Source: Natronosalvus amylolyticus (GTDB taxonomy: Archaea > Halobacteriota > Halobacteria > Halobacteriales > Natrialbaceae). From it: a DNA stretch of 64,000 bases. The stretch spans positions 35,461 through 99,460 of the forward strand of contig NZ_CP101159.1 in NCBI RefSeq assembly GCF_024298845.1, given 5' to 3'. This document shows, one piece after another, positions 10,701-17,295 of this stretch (position 1 is the first letter of the stretch; each line of letters begins with the position of its first letter). The translations under genes were made by a program, and so were the position numbers. Below the pieces are notes generated by a model. The model was given only the letters and a program-made list of their open reading frames with translations, had not been told where the DNA came from and did not search any database.

Positions 10701-10831
10701 AGGAGGCCTGGACAGCGGCGGTAGGCCGAGACGGCGAGCGGCCACACGAAAACTGCCACCAAGAATGCAGCAAATCCCGCCACGACCACTACTGCCCCTG
10801 CCTTGGAAAGACTCACGCTCGCGATACCCAT
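7703..10831 (-). CDS. Large membrane protein with N-terminal TM bundle and long soluble domain
   Basis: A 1042-residue protein. The first 215 residues contain about five hydrophobic segments (around 5-25, 80-103, 120-142, 160-180 and 190-212). The remaining 830 residues are acidic, helical and probably cytoplasmic, with a charged coiled-coil-like stretch near residues 560-590. No nucleotide-binding or nuclease motif is obvious. I chose ATG 10831 over the TTG at 10852 because a TATA box lies 23-29 nt before the ATG, fitting a leaderless transcript. It sits in tandem with small genes behind a type III RM system. A membrane-anchored sensor or effector is possible but unproven. Confidence 0.75.
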   Translation of the reverse strand: MGIASVSLSKAGAVVVVAGFAAFLVAVFVWPLAVSAYRRCPGLLFPGASLRLTALRGEVRDRGWRWLGRNLSRDKRALMTYWSFLWVVPLGLLVVVAVASLDLALVDRVQLEVVQHAWQAQLTITSLSFIVLIFLLEQTARTEYREGVIQEFFSSTRIMPVIYFTLGASGFVAYLYMSRSGESVAPAIADATFITFLGTVLGIGYVYYRVARLIFFDPVDAMAVAQVQRGIDLKLRDQDRQTVSQAVLERMLPDFVGIGVDRDGRLYMAQELDLEGYIADINLSKLVEVCRAHADRFEGDTQPTLLLNLGLGEELQPGIDVVSVADPAITPEDVPNAFAAELADAIHCSSDRPWKTGDRLIERNMGRIGEETRAAITDLSPTRLERYLGLYIDLLQHATRVNRQLGAVYGGTPVPVSNLINQIYREFYHILDGAAQTGSADLITTVRGEFFRLALAQHRQQEPHLFDKSIGLYASYYHVLAASPAIDQKTVNGLLSSLDNIKTMLAADLGGARSVDAADHAATDLAGFYDTLEQLLRLAIEEGDGETFNNVWNLGDDEFVMVRPESRIHDLQWQLEETDDEAEQERLEQELAVKRKQQDAVDTMQSRFEESRFVAAAWAYREIREGNLAEPVFQEMFRESFKTYRFSTLVDIYYRLCTGGRLDFFRWESEDADVFKGVQASQPAVHSWLQVFFCAMGLLFLDVDEYDTDTVPASDNPLVSSAIDRTSYPDLWDTIDSISADELALTGVAEDEFADLEERKAVFLVLHEQMEELLNRREDERVIDANLDPDKVADFTEDYVSTFTDQFMLRTVFKDLGWLDTRPYDDETDVDGFGYNVFYPKRGFIPDPPAQFIHHLDRRVQNHVDRLLEEWLGEDQDHLIHHQIDAYESIPDKITSVCRDHQERGKEPRAILTGGFRARRNLADSNVFHGEYHPSDDVTGGFAVDDAMIPVYDTQHSGFDAIVLAGADQPATLTEYNRDDAPVYVDIQKVTRQLLEELNPEQFDDLTDDELRDHLQKIRFRALYYGHFDATDIFGATITVTD

Positions 10832-10853
10832 TACTAACGGTTCTCTACCCAAG

Positions 10854-10860
10854 TTATAAA
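10854..10860 (-). promoter_or_regulatory. TATA box of the large membrane protein gene
   Basis: Read on the minus strand the sequence is TTTATAA, 23-29 nt before the ATG at 10831. That is the spacing expected for an archaeal TATA box driving a leaderless mRNA. Confidence 0.55.
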
Positions 10861-11159
10861 TAATATTGAGGATCTGGATGGAACCCTTTGCGACACAAGC
10901 GGTGTTTGCTGGTTAGTGACACGGTCTGCGGCAACCAGTTTCCGAACGTTCGCACCGGTCGATTTCGACCCATACGATTGAGATTGCTCGTCCATAATTA
11001 GGTCATTAACAAATTGTCGCCGAATACCTCTGTGAGTTTCCAGATTCCATAACAAGTCATTGAATTGATTAATAACCAATCGGATTTTAAGTCTGTATGC
11101 GTATTTGCCGATTCAATAACTTTTCGAGTGCCTCAATGATCTCGAACAACAGTGTCCCG
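10861..11159. other. Intergenic region, no convincing gene
   Basis: About 300 bases between the membrane-protein promoter and the ArdC-like gene. One 81-codon minus-strand frame (10834-11079) crosses it, but its composition and lack of family features make it unconvincing. It may be a gene remnant. The right end is AT-rich. I see no repeats. Confidence 0.4.
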
Positions 11160-12095
11160 TCACGTATCGTCCATCTCCTCCTCGACGATGTCGATAATTT
11201 TTTGAGCAGTCGAACTAATCCGCTCGAGTCGATCGAGAATCATCTCCGGGTCATCACCTTCCCATGCAGCGAGGTAGAACACTGACCCACTCGTGTCCAA
11301 CCCGAAGTATCGACCGACGATGTAGCCGACGGCTTCGGCCTCGAGTTCACGCTTTGACCGTTCGTCTTCGGTCTCGAGACCACCGTGCAGCAGTGCGTGA
11401 GCGTACTCGTGAACGAGTGTAACGCCGAGATCAGCCTCGTTTTCGCGATCACGGACTTCAACGAGTGGCTGTTTCTCCAGACGATACTGACAGACGCCCT
11501 TGGCGCTGCCGTGAGACCATTCCCGATGAGATACGACCTCGACCTCCACCTCAAGGACAACCGCTGCCTCGAGGAGCGCTGGCACCAACTCATTGGCATT
11601 GCCGATTGCCTCGGTCTCGAGTTCCGGGAGTGGCTCTCCCTCAGTCTGAGAGATATCGAAGACTGGTGCTGGCCGAAAGCCGACAAGCCCCTTGTTCCAC
11701 TCGTCGGATTCAGTGTCGTCGTACTCGCACTCACTCCGTTCGTGGTACGACGACGAGTTTCCACACTCGGGGCACTTCCTCGCGATGATCGGTGCCCAGA
11801 TCCAGATCGCTTTTTCGCCTTCGCTCACACATCGATCGAACTCGTTTTGCCACGTTCTGTAGCCAGCGATTCGAGTCGCGTGCGGACACTGAAGCTTGAT
11901 CAATAGTGTGTTTCGAGGAGAGTAGTCGTGGAACTCACTCTGGACGTCGAGCCACTCTCTGAACTGGTCGCTCGAGACGGCGCCGTCGACCTCACAGACG
12001 AGATCCTCGAGCCATGTTTCGATCGTACCGTGCATCTCGTCATGCCGGGTATCCGAATCGTCGAACGTTTCCCGGGTGCTGTTGCTCGTAGCCAT
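11160..12095 (-). CDS. ArdC-like anti-restriction protein (ssDNA-binding domain plus zinc metallopeptidase domain)
   Basis: 311 residues. The N-terminal half (residues about 25-130) matches the ArdC-type single-stranded-DNA-binding module: a Trp-Leu helix, SPRNTLLI, then GYRTWQ and IWIWAPI. An inserted Cys/His-containing element begins CPECGN near residue 105. The C-terminal half carries LVHEYAHALLHG near residue 229, the HExxH zinc-protease signature, followed by an E-A-E-A helix providing the third ligand. ArdC proteins from conjugative plasmids protect incoming DNA from host restriction. ATG 12095 is preferred to GTG 12101. Its presence with a conjugation operon suggests a role in establishment after transfer. 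Confidence 0.85.
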   Translation of the reverse strand: MATSNSTRETFDDSDTRHDEMHGTIETWLEDLVCEVDGAVSSDQFREWLDVQSEFHDYSPRNTLLIKLQCPHATRIAGYRTWQNEFDRCVSEGEKAIWIWAPIIARKCPECGNSSSYHERSECEYDDTESDEWNKGLVGFRPAPVFDISQTEGEPLPELETEAIGNANELVPALLEAAVVLEVEVEVVSHREWSHGSAKGVCQYRLEKQPLVEVRDRENEADLGVTLVHEYAHALLHGGLETEDERSKRELEAEAVGYIVGRYFGLDTSGSVFYLAAWEGDDPEMILDRLERISSTAQKIIDIVEEEMDDT

Positions 12096-12238
12096 GTTCA
12101 CTTCAGGTCCCTCGAGTCGAACTCGAGAAGACCGCTGGCCATCAGCGGGTCTGAAAAAAAACCACCGTGCGGTCAGCGTCGATATGGTGAACGAATAAGA
12201 GAAAGCTCAGCAGCCTTGGAGAACGATCTCCACCAAAG

Positions 12239-12520
12239 TTACAGAGTGTCTTCGACGTACTGGTCTTCCCACCGGCGTCGATCTTCGATCTCTCGATGTC
12301 CTCGACGGGTCACAGAATAGACGTTCGTCCGACGGTCGGCTTCACCTTTCTCGATCAGCCCTTTCTCGACGAGGGTGTCAAGATTCGGGTAGAGACGGCC
12401 GTGGTGGATCTCTTTCTCGTAGTAGTCCTCGAGTTCGTCTTTGATCGCGAGTCCGTGAGGCTCATTGAGTCCAGCAGCCACGTACAGGAGATCACGTTGA
12501 AACCCGGTCAGGTCGTACAT
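12239..12520 (-). CDS. PadR-family winged-helix transcriptional regulator
   Basis: 93 residues forming one winged helix: LTGFQRDLLYVAAGL, GLAIKDELEDYY, then HHGRLYPNLDTLVEKGLIEK and a wing DRRTNVYSVTRRG. The LYPxLdtLvekGLIeK core is diagnostic of PadR proteins. There is little C-terminal dimerisation domain, as is usual for haloarchaeal plasmid-borne members. A short palindrome overlaps its start codon and suggests autoregulation. It stands alone between the ArdC-like gene and the toxin-antitoxin pair. Confidence 0.88.
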   Translation of the reverse strand: MYDLTGFQRDLLYVAAGLNEPHGLAIKDELEDYYEKEIHHGRLYPNLDTLVEKGLIEKGEADRRTNVYSVTRRGHREIEDRRRWEDQYVEDTL

Positions 12521-12528
12521 AGGTGTAC
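12515..12528. promoter_or_regulatory. Palindrome over padR start codon, possible autoregulatory operator
   Basis: Arms GTACA and TGTAC are separated by TAGG and overlap the ATG of the PadR gene (12518-12520). An AT-rich TATA-like stretch (AATTTATACATT) lies just upstream on the minus-strand side. The position is consistent with repression of its own leaderless start; the arms are short. Confidence 0.35.
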
Positions 12529-12690
12529 ATTCGAAAATTTATACATTAAATCCATAGTATCACGGCTGTCTGTCAGTCACAATTTTTAGAGACACTGTAT
12601 CCCAACCGTGCGGACTGGGCAATAAGTGTTCTTGGCTCCAACGTTGCGCTTCGATCGCCCGGTATTGCCGTTGACGACACCATGGTTCGC

Positions 12691-13032
12691 TCAAGATGAA
12701 ATGTAGTTAATTAACTGTGTGGCCACGTCCTCGGTTCGTTCGTCCACCAGAGAAGTCATATGGAACTCTACCTCTGGTGCACTGTTGAGGGTTACGAGCG
12801 TCCACGGGAGGACGTGACTTCGTTCCCCGAGTGGCTCGCCTTCGTAGTCGTCGTCGCGGAGCGTGAGTGACTCCTCGTGGTAGGTCTTCGTGGAGATCAG
12901 GACGGTAATAAGCTGTACACCGTGGTTTGGAAATTGAGGTGTTCCCAAAACAAGCATCGGACGACCTTTGTCGGAGAGCGGATCGGTTCCCCAGATAATG
13001 TCGCCACGTTCCAGTTCACCGAACGCGGTCAC
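12691..13032 (-). CDS. MazF/PemK-type toxin
   Basis: 113 residues with the PemK/MazF barrel pattern: ERGDIIWGTDPLSDKGRPMLVLG at the N-terminus, a central ITVLISTKTY strand and a late SHVLPWTLVTL strand. Family members are sequence-specific endoribonucleases held inactive by a partner. The start overlaps the stop of the upstream winged-helix gene by ATGA (13029-13032), a strong sign of translational coupling. Note that the usual RGDI(V/W) and KxRP signals are present, so the barrel looks intact. Confidence 0.78.
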   Translation of the reverse strand: MTAFGELERGDIIWGTDPLSDKGRPMLVLGTPQFPNHGVQLITVLISTKTYHEESLTLRDDDYEGEPLGERSHVLPWTLVTLNSAPEVEFHMTSLVDERTEDVATQLINYISS

Positions 13033-13388
13033 TGCACTTCCTCCATCTCGTCAGTTTTCAACTCCTCGAGATGCTCCTCACCGTACTGCTCGTCTGCAGT
13101 CTGGTGGTGCTGGTGAAGCCGGTAGGCGGCTCGAAGCTGATCCTCGTCGTCTGTGATCGCCCAGTACGGACGCTTATGCCGTACAAGATTTCGTTCCTTT
13201 AGTCGCGAGAGGATGGCACTGACAGCGTCCGTATCTAGGTCGAGTTGATCAGCGATCGTCGCCGCCTTCCACGCCCGGTCGTCGTTCTCATCGAGGAACA
13301 GCACGATTCGCTCGGTGTCGTTTCGTTCCTCGAATTCATCGTCGTCGGCGTTCTCGAACTCGTCGATATCGATGGTACCGCTCGACAT
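13029..13388 (-). CDS. Winged-helix protein, probable antitoxin of the MazF/PemK-type toxin
   Basis: 119 residues: an acidic N-terminus, then a MarR/HTH-like domain at about 25-90 (IVLFLDENDDRAWKAATIAD, LDTDAVSAILSRLKERNLVRHK, PYWAITDDE) and a helical acidic tail. The stop overlaps the toxin start by 4 nt. Winged-helix regulators paired with PemK-like proteins are common in haloarchaeal genomes. The acidic tail could neutralise the toxin, and the HTH probably represses the pair. Confidence 0.7.
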   Translation of the reverse strand: MSSGTIDIDEFENADDDEFEERNDTERIVLFLDENDDRAWKAATIADQLDLDTDAVSAILSRLKERNLVRHKRPYWAITDDEDQLRAAYRLHQHHQTADEQYGEEHLEELKTDEMEEVQ

Positions 13389-13549
13389 AAATTACTGTTG
13401 GTTCCGTGGATGCATAGCTATTTGGATGTTTGTTACGGGAGGGGAACACTAACTCAGAAGCAGGTCAGATTCCGTCATTCATTCTGTCGGCGGCGTGATG
13501 AGGTGCTCCTCGAGGTTGCACGTCCATACGTCGCTGGGCCTCCGGGACT

Positions 13550-13813
13550 TCAGCGTCCACAGAACTGGAGTGATCCTTCGAGAGGTTCGAATTCTACCCG
13601 GAACCGCGTGAGTGCTGCAAGTGCGTTGACGACCAATTCACACCCGTCGCAGGCGTAGTGTTCGCGTTCGTCAAGATCTGGCCGCGTTTGAATGACAGTG
13701 TCAACACAGATCGGGTGAGAGATTCGTTCGTCTTTTCCCCAGGAATATGCCTCGTCGGCCTCGGTACCTGACGAAGCGTCAAAGAAGGCGCAGCCAGCGA
13801 GCGTATACTGCAT
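13550..13813 (-). CDS. Small Cys-containing protein, hypothetical
   Basis: 87 residues starting MQYTLAGCAFFDASSG, with ICVDTVIQ and YACDGCELVVNALAAL later. The C-x2-C pair and other cysteines suggest metal binding, as in many small plasmid-encoded haloarchaeal proteins. ATG 13813 is chosen over the adjacent GTG 13816. It is the next minus-strand gene after the OB-fold protein, about 200 nt downstream of its stop with a hairpin between them. Function unknown. Confidence 0.55.
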   Translation of the reverse strand: MQYTLAGCAFFDASSGTEADEAYSWGKDERISHPICVDTVIQTRPDLDEREHYACDGCELVVNALAALTRFRVEFEPLEGSLQFCGR

Positions 13814-13917
13814 CACTCACCGCCCTTGTCTGCGTTGCGAGCAGCCGTCAAGCATCGATGGCCCCAAAAATCCGCTGCTGGAAGCACAATTGAGAAGATT
13901 CGGCGAAAGCCCGGCAA

Positions 13918-13938
13918 CTCACGGCTGGTGGCCGTGAG
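13918..13938 (-). terminator. Hairpin downstream of OB-fold gene
   Basis: Perfect 8-bp arms CTCACGGC and GCCGTGAG with a 5-nt loop, about 75 nt past the stop of the OB-fold gene on the minus strand. It may be a terminator or an mRNA-end structure. No strong T-run follows, so the assignment is weak. Confidence 0.3.
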
Positions 13939-14012
13939 CAGCCCGGAACGTGGAGGTGGGTGGGGCGGTGGGTCGTGGGTGATCGGGCACCAACAAAAAG
14001 AGACCTTATCGA

Positions 14013-14861
14013 CTACTCCCACCACCGACCGCGCTCGGGGAAGATGATTTCCGACCAGTGAGTCAGCGCGATTGAACACCGTCCATTGTACCAGTTCTTC
14101 GCCGCCGCCCTGAACCGCACTCGCTCACCCTCACGAACCATCGTCTGATTGCTCTTCGCCCAGATCGTGAACTTCGTCCGACCAGTTTCGTCCTCGAGCA
14201 GCCCAACCTGTTGAATCGCTGGACTCGAGGGCTCCCACAGTTCGATCACACGGCCTTCCACACTGACCTCGCCTCTCCTAATCGACTCGAGCCTTCCAAT
14301 CGGCACAATCGTTCCTGCCTCATGTTGCATCTCTTCTTTCGTCTCCATCACCGCCTCGAACAGATCCGAACCCTCGAGAACCCGACTGGCGATCCGCTTT
14401 CCGATGACCGCTCGCGTGTACCCACCGGTGACGTCCGCTGCCAACCGCTGTGCCTGCCGATTGACCTGACCCAATTTCACCCCTCCAAGTTCCTCTCGAG
14501 GATCGACGTCCTTGCCCGGCCGTTGATTCCGTCGTGCCTGTTTAACCACCGCTCTCGTTCGCTCCGCTCGTCCCTCCTGTCGACCGAACGCTGCCTGTGC
14601 ACTGATTCGCTCGAGTTCTTCCTCTCTGGCTCGAATACGCTCTTCCTGGGCTAAGGTCACACCGTAGATCCGATCCTCGTTGGTGTCGACCATCCCGTCT
14701 GGGTGGTTTGCATCCACCTTCGCCTGAATCTCCATCTCCACCGTGGCCCGGAACTTTGGCGTCTCATCGACGACGTCCTCGTGCTCCGCTTGATCCGTTT
14801 CCTGCTCGTACGCCTGTTCATCGACCGAAACGACCTTACTAACCGACTTCTTACTAGACAT
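14013..14861 (-). CDS. OB-fold (RPA/SSB-like) DNA-binding protein
   Basis: 282 residues. Residues 1-45 are acidic, 75-185 are helical and basic (EERIRAREEELERISAQAAF, then an Arg/Gln-rich stretch), and 190-282 form an OB fold. The OB fold is visible as GEVSVEGRVIELWEPSSPA, VGLLEDETGRTKFTIWAK, EGERVRFRAAAKNWYNGRC and a terminal SEIIFPERGRWW. This is the pattern of haloarchaeal single-stranded-DNA-binding RPA-like proteins carried by plasmids. It could protect single-stranded DNA during replication or transfer. The 480 bases upstream are non-coding and rich in inverted repeats. A fragment of a second copy of its OB domain occurs in the pseudogene at 15338-15840. Confidence 0.78.
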   Translation of the reverse strand: MSSKKSVSKVVSVDEQAYEQETDQAEHEDVVDETPKFRATVEMEIQAKVDANHPDGMVDTNEDRIYGVTLAQEERIRAREEELERISAQAAFGRQEGRAERTRAVVKQARRNQRPGKDVDPREELGGVKLGQVNRQAQRLAADVTGGYTRAVIGKRIASRVLEGSDLFEAVMETKEEMQHEAGTIVPIGRLESIRRGEVSVEGRVIELWEPSSPAIQQVGLLEDETGRTKFTIWAKSNQTMVREGERVRFRAAAKNWYNGRCSIALTHWSEIIFPERGRWWE

Positions 14862-14953
14862 TGGAGTTCATTCCAAAGGCGCTCACTCGGCGTCTTTCCG
14901 ACACCACGACTCTCCAGCCCTGACTCTCTCGCTGTCCAACATTTCATCATACG

Positions 14954-15001
14954 CGTCTCGCTCGCGCCTTCGTAAGCGCCCGTCAGGGCGCGAGCGAGAC
15001 G
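14954..15001. repeat. Perfect 15-bp inverted repeat
   Basis: Arms CGTCTCGCTCGCGCC (14954-14968) and GGCGCGAGCGAGACG (14987-15001) are exact reverse complements around an 18-nt loop. It lies about 90 nt upstream of the OB-fold gene start. No gene overlaps it. Confidence 0.85.
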
Positions 15002-15051
15002 TATCGAACTACCAAACCAGTAACGCGCGGCGCTTCAATCGGAGCGAGCGT

Positions 15052-15113
15052 CCAGTTTTAAGCCGCTTACGTGTCTGAGCGGGAGCGAAGACCGAAAGCG
15101 CGCTTAATACTGG
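15052..15113. repeat. 12-bp imperfect inverted repeat
   Basis: CCAGTTTTAAGC (15052-15063) and GCTTAATACTGG (15102-15113) pair with one mismatch across a 38-nt spacer. With the neighbouring 15-bp dyad this gives the region extensive secondary-structure potential. Confidence 0.6.
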
Positions 15114-15337
15114 CATCCGAAGAGCGAGAGTGAACAAAGAGCAGAAGCGGGGAGCGGGACGTGCCTTCACTGAAGAGAACTACCACCCTCCACAGCCAGC
15201 GGATTGATCCACGTGGGTGGGATCGAAAGGGACTGACGCACTCGGGGAACCCCCCCCTCCCCAACGACGCAAGCACCGAAACGGAGTGAGGCGCGCAGCA
15301 AGTCGCGGCACTCGAGCGAGTCAGGGGCTTTCAGGGT

Positions 15338-15840
15338 CTACTTGTCGATCTCGTGGCACTCGTGGATAACGGGACGAAGTGCCTGGAGGATGATCTCGGC
15401 GGCCAGCGGCGAAAAATCGAGATCATCGGCCATCAAACGGTGGTGTTGTCTCGCCGCGTTCACGTGCGACCGTGTGGGTGAGCGCCGTCGTGAGGCCGGC
15501 GACGCCGTGGCGGTCGATGTAGGTGTCGACGTCACCGTTGGTCTCGCGGCGACCGACCGCGGCGATCAGCGCTGGCGTGCGTGATCGTGTATTCACGTCC
15601 ATTCGCATCTGTCACGGTCTGGTCGATCTCGCGGGCAGTGTGCCGACGAGGCTGTCCATCGTAGATCCTTTCAACGATGCCGGCGTCGACGAGCCGATTC
15701 ACGTAGCTGTAGGCCGTTCCCTGTGCGAGCTCGAGTTCGTCCATCAAGTGGACAGGGTCTCGCAGTTCGAGCACGCGTCCTTCGACGCTGACGTCGCCGC
15801 ATCCCTGAGTTTCAGACGACCTCGTGAGTCTAGGAGCCAC
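15338..15840 (-). pseudogene. Frameshifted DUF7437-like winged-helix regulator with a foreign 5' end
   Basis: Read on the minus strand, three frames join to one protein. The first gives MDELELAQGTAYSYVNRLVD then REIDQTVTDANGREYT. A frameshift leads to LIAAVGRRETNGDVDTYIDR and GVAGLTTALTHTVARERGE. Another shift leads to MADDLDFSPLAAEIILQALR and PVIHECHEIDK. That is the order expected of the common haloarchaeal winged-helix/DUF7437-type regulator. The first 30 codons instead read GDVSVEGRVLELRDP, matching the OB domain of the gene at 14013-14861. A recombination therefore fused an OB-fold gene fragment to a broken regulator. It is unlikely to make a functional product. Confidence 0.75.
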
Positions 15841-15849
15841 AACCCACGA

Positions 15850-16332
15850 CTAAAGGTCTGGGTCGCGGTCGTCAAACATAACTCGTGCTAAGAGCCAGTA
15901 CGCTGGGAGGAGGGCAATAATCACTTCAGTTGGTAGTCCAAGAATAATCCCAGTCTGGTGTTGCACTATTGACAAGACCAACGTGAAAACTGGTGTAATA
16001 ACCGTACTCGGAGCAACGAATCTCTCTGAAAGATTCCACCGCTTGTATTCGTAAGCAACAATAGCGCCAAATGCCGCCACAGCGGCTAGAGCGTAGAGTT
16101 CCGTATAATCGTTAATCGGATGGACACCTTCATAGAGGCCATACACTCCCACAGCTTGACCAAGAGCCAGTATTGCGAGGTAAGCCATTGCAAATGATTC
16201 GCTGCCTGCAATCTGGGTAGCGCTCTCAGAGTATCTGCCTCTATATTTGTCAATTGATATTTTGTACCATGCAATTCCAAAACCAAGTGCGACAATTAAG
16301 GAAATCGCAATCATTCCATATTTAGATAACAT
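15850..16332 (-). CDS. Small integral membrane protein, hypothetical
   Basis: 160 residues with four hydrophobic segments (about 5-22, 47-67, 80-97 and 108-150, the last possibly a pair) and a charged C-terminal tail. I recognise no family. The upstream minus-strand sequence TTTTATAAA (16358-16366) sits 26-34 nt before the ATG and is a plausible TATA box. Lower GC and less acidic content than its neighbours suggest separate acquisition. Confidence 0.6.
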   Translation of the reverse strand: MLSKYGMIAISLIVALGFGIAWYKISIDKYRGRYSESATQIAGSESFAMAYLAILALGQAVGVYGLYEGVHPINDYTELYALAAVAAFGAIVAYEYKRWNLSERFVAPSTVITPVFTLVLSIVQHQTGIILGLPTEVIIALLPAYWLLARVMFDDRDPDL

Positions 16333-16573
16333 TCTAGGAGAATTAAAGTAGCATGTGTTTATAAAAGCTTCGTAGATTTAGTTCGATAATTGTATGCATT
16401 CGTGACTGGGGTGATGGTTTTGGGTAGGAAACAGTGTGAGTGCCATATCTGAAAGTTCCCCATTCTTTGCATATTTCGAGTGAACTGAGACTTTTTCCTG
16501 ATGCCACGGCCAAGAGTGAATCACTGATAATAACGACGATTACTCGTGCAAAAAGCTGCGTTCACTACGGAGG

Positions 16574-17128
16574 TCAGCTTCGACGCCACAACTGCCACAC
16601 CTGGGTTCGGAGTAATGACGAATCCCCATCTTTCTCGGAGGTTGATTCAGTGGTTCCCTCGGAGCCGTTCTCCTGTTGTTCAACGATCGATCGCCACCGC
16701 TGACGCTCTGCTGTGAGTTGTTCGATCTGGTTACCCTGATTGGCAATGGTCTGCTTCAACTCGTCGATATGGGCCTCAAGAAGGTCGTTCTTTTCTTCGA
16801 GGCACACTCGATCAATCCGTTCAGAACCCCGTTCTGCAATGTCTGCCCGAGAATAGAAGCAGTATCAGTATCAACAGCATTCACTGACGTCTCCACAGTA
16901 AAACGTTGTCGGCTCGTAGAATTCATTCGTTGCAGCGATTGCGCGTTCGAGGATCTTCTCTCCGTATGTCGATCTATCGGAGTGGTGGATGTCGTCCCAT
17001 TTTCCTCTGATGGATCCTAATTGTGGAAACAAACGATCCATATGCATTCGATTCCCACTCGTCCAGAACGCCAGCAGACAGTACAGTGCAATATCGGTTT
17101 CCGACTGACTGTCGTATCCATTGGTGTT
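16574..17128 (-). pseudogene. Truncated, frameshifted copy of the primase-like gene (3' half)
   Basis: This stretch aligns along its length with the 3' half of the primase-like gene at 23944-25200 (parent bases about 23944-24508). The first frame reads YDSQSETDIALYCLLAFW and STYGEKILERAIAATNEFYE. After an extra base in the segment matching the parent's GTCTCCACAGTAGACG, the frame shifts, and the tail resumes as EEKNDLLEAHIDELKQTIAN and a final LWRRS. The 5' half, including the catalytic residues, is missing. Homology ends near 17128. It is a decayed duplication about 7 kb from the parent. Confidence 0.85.
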
Positions 17129-17295
17129 GTAATATAACAACTAATTATAGAAAGAAAGAGGGGTGGGGGATTAATTATATAACTAAGTCAATCGGTATGG
17201 ATGATTACCAAGGAGGTCACTAGTCACCAGCTCGAAGTGTCCTGAATCACGGCAACCAGATTTTACGGTTCGATAACGGATGTCGACTTCCGATC

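Larger units (their letters stand above)
14862..15337. other. Structured non-coding region upstream of OB-fold gene
   Basis: About 475 bases with no convincing gene. It is rich in GAGCGAG/GCTCGC words and holds two long inverted repeats (14954-15001 and 15052-15113). Non-coding DNA with strong dyads beside a single-strand-binding gene is what one would expect of a replication or transfer origin, but no dedicated initiator is adjacent. Confidence 0.4.

Noticed and set aside
10834..11079. 81-codon minus-strand frame
   Set aside because: No family features, unusual composition for this DNA, overlaps the start region of the membrane-protein gene.
13813..14079. 88-codon minus-strand frame with proline-rich segment
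   Set aside because: Overlaps the 3' end of the OB-fold gene and a hairpin; reads as non-coding (PPPHPPPRSG) and has no recognisable core.
16333..17295. Insertion sequence
   Set aside because: The region around the decayed primase copy looked like a possible IS, but no transposase motif or terminal inverted repeat is visible; the content is explained by gene duplication.
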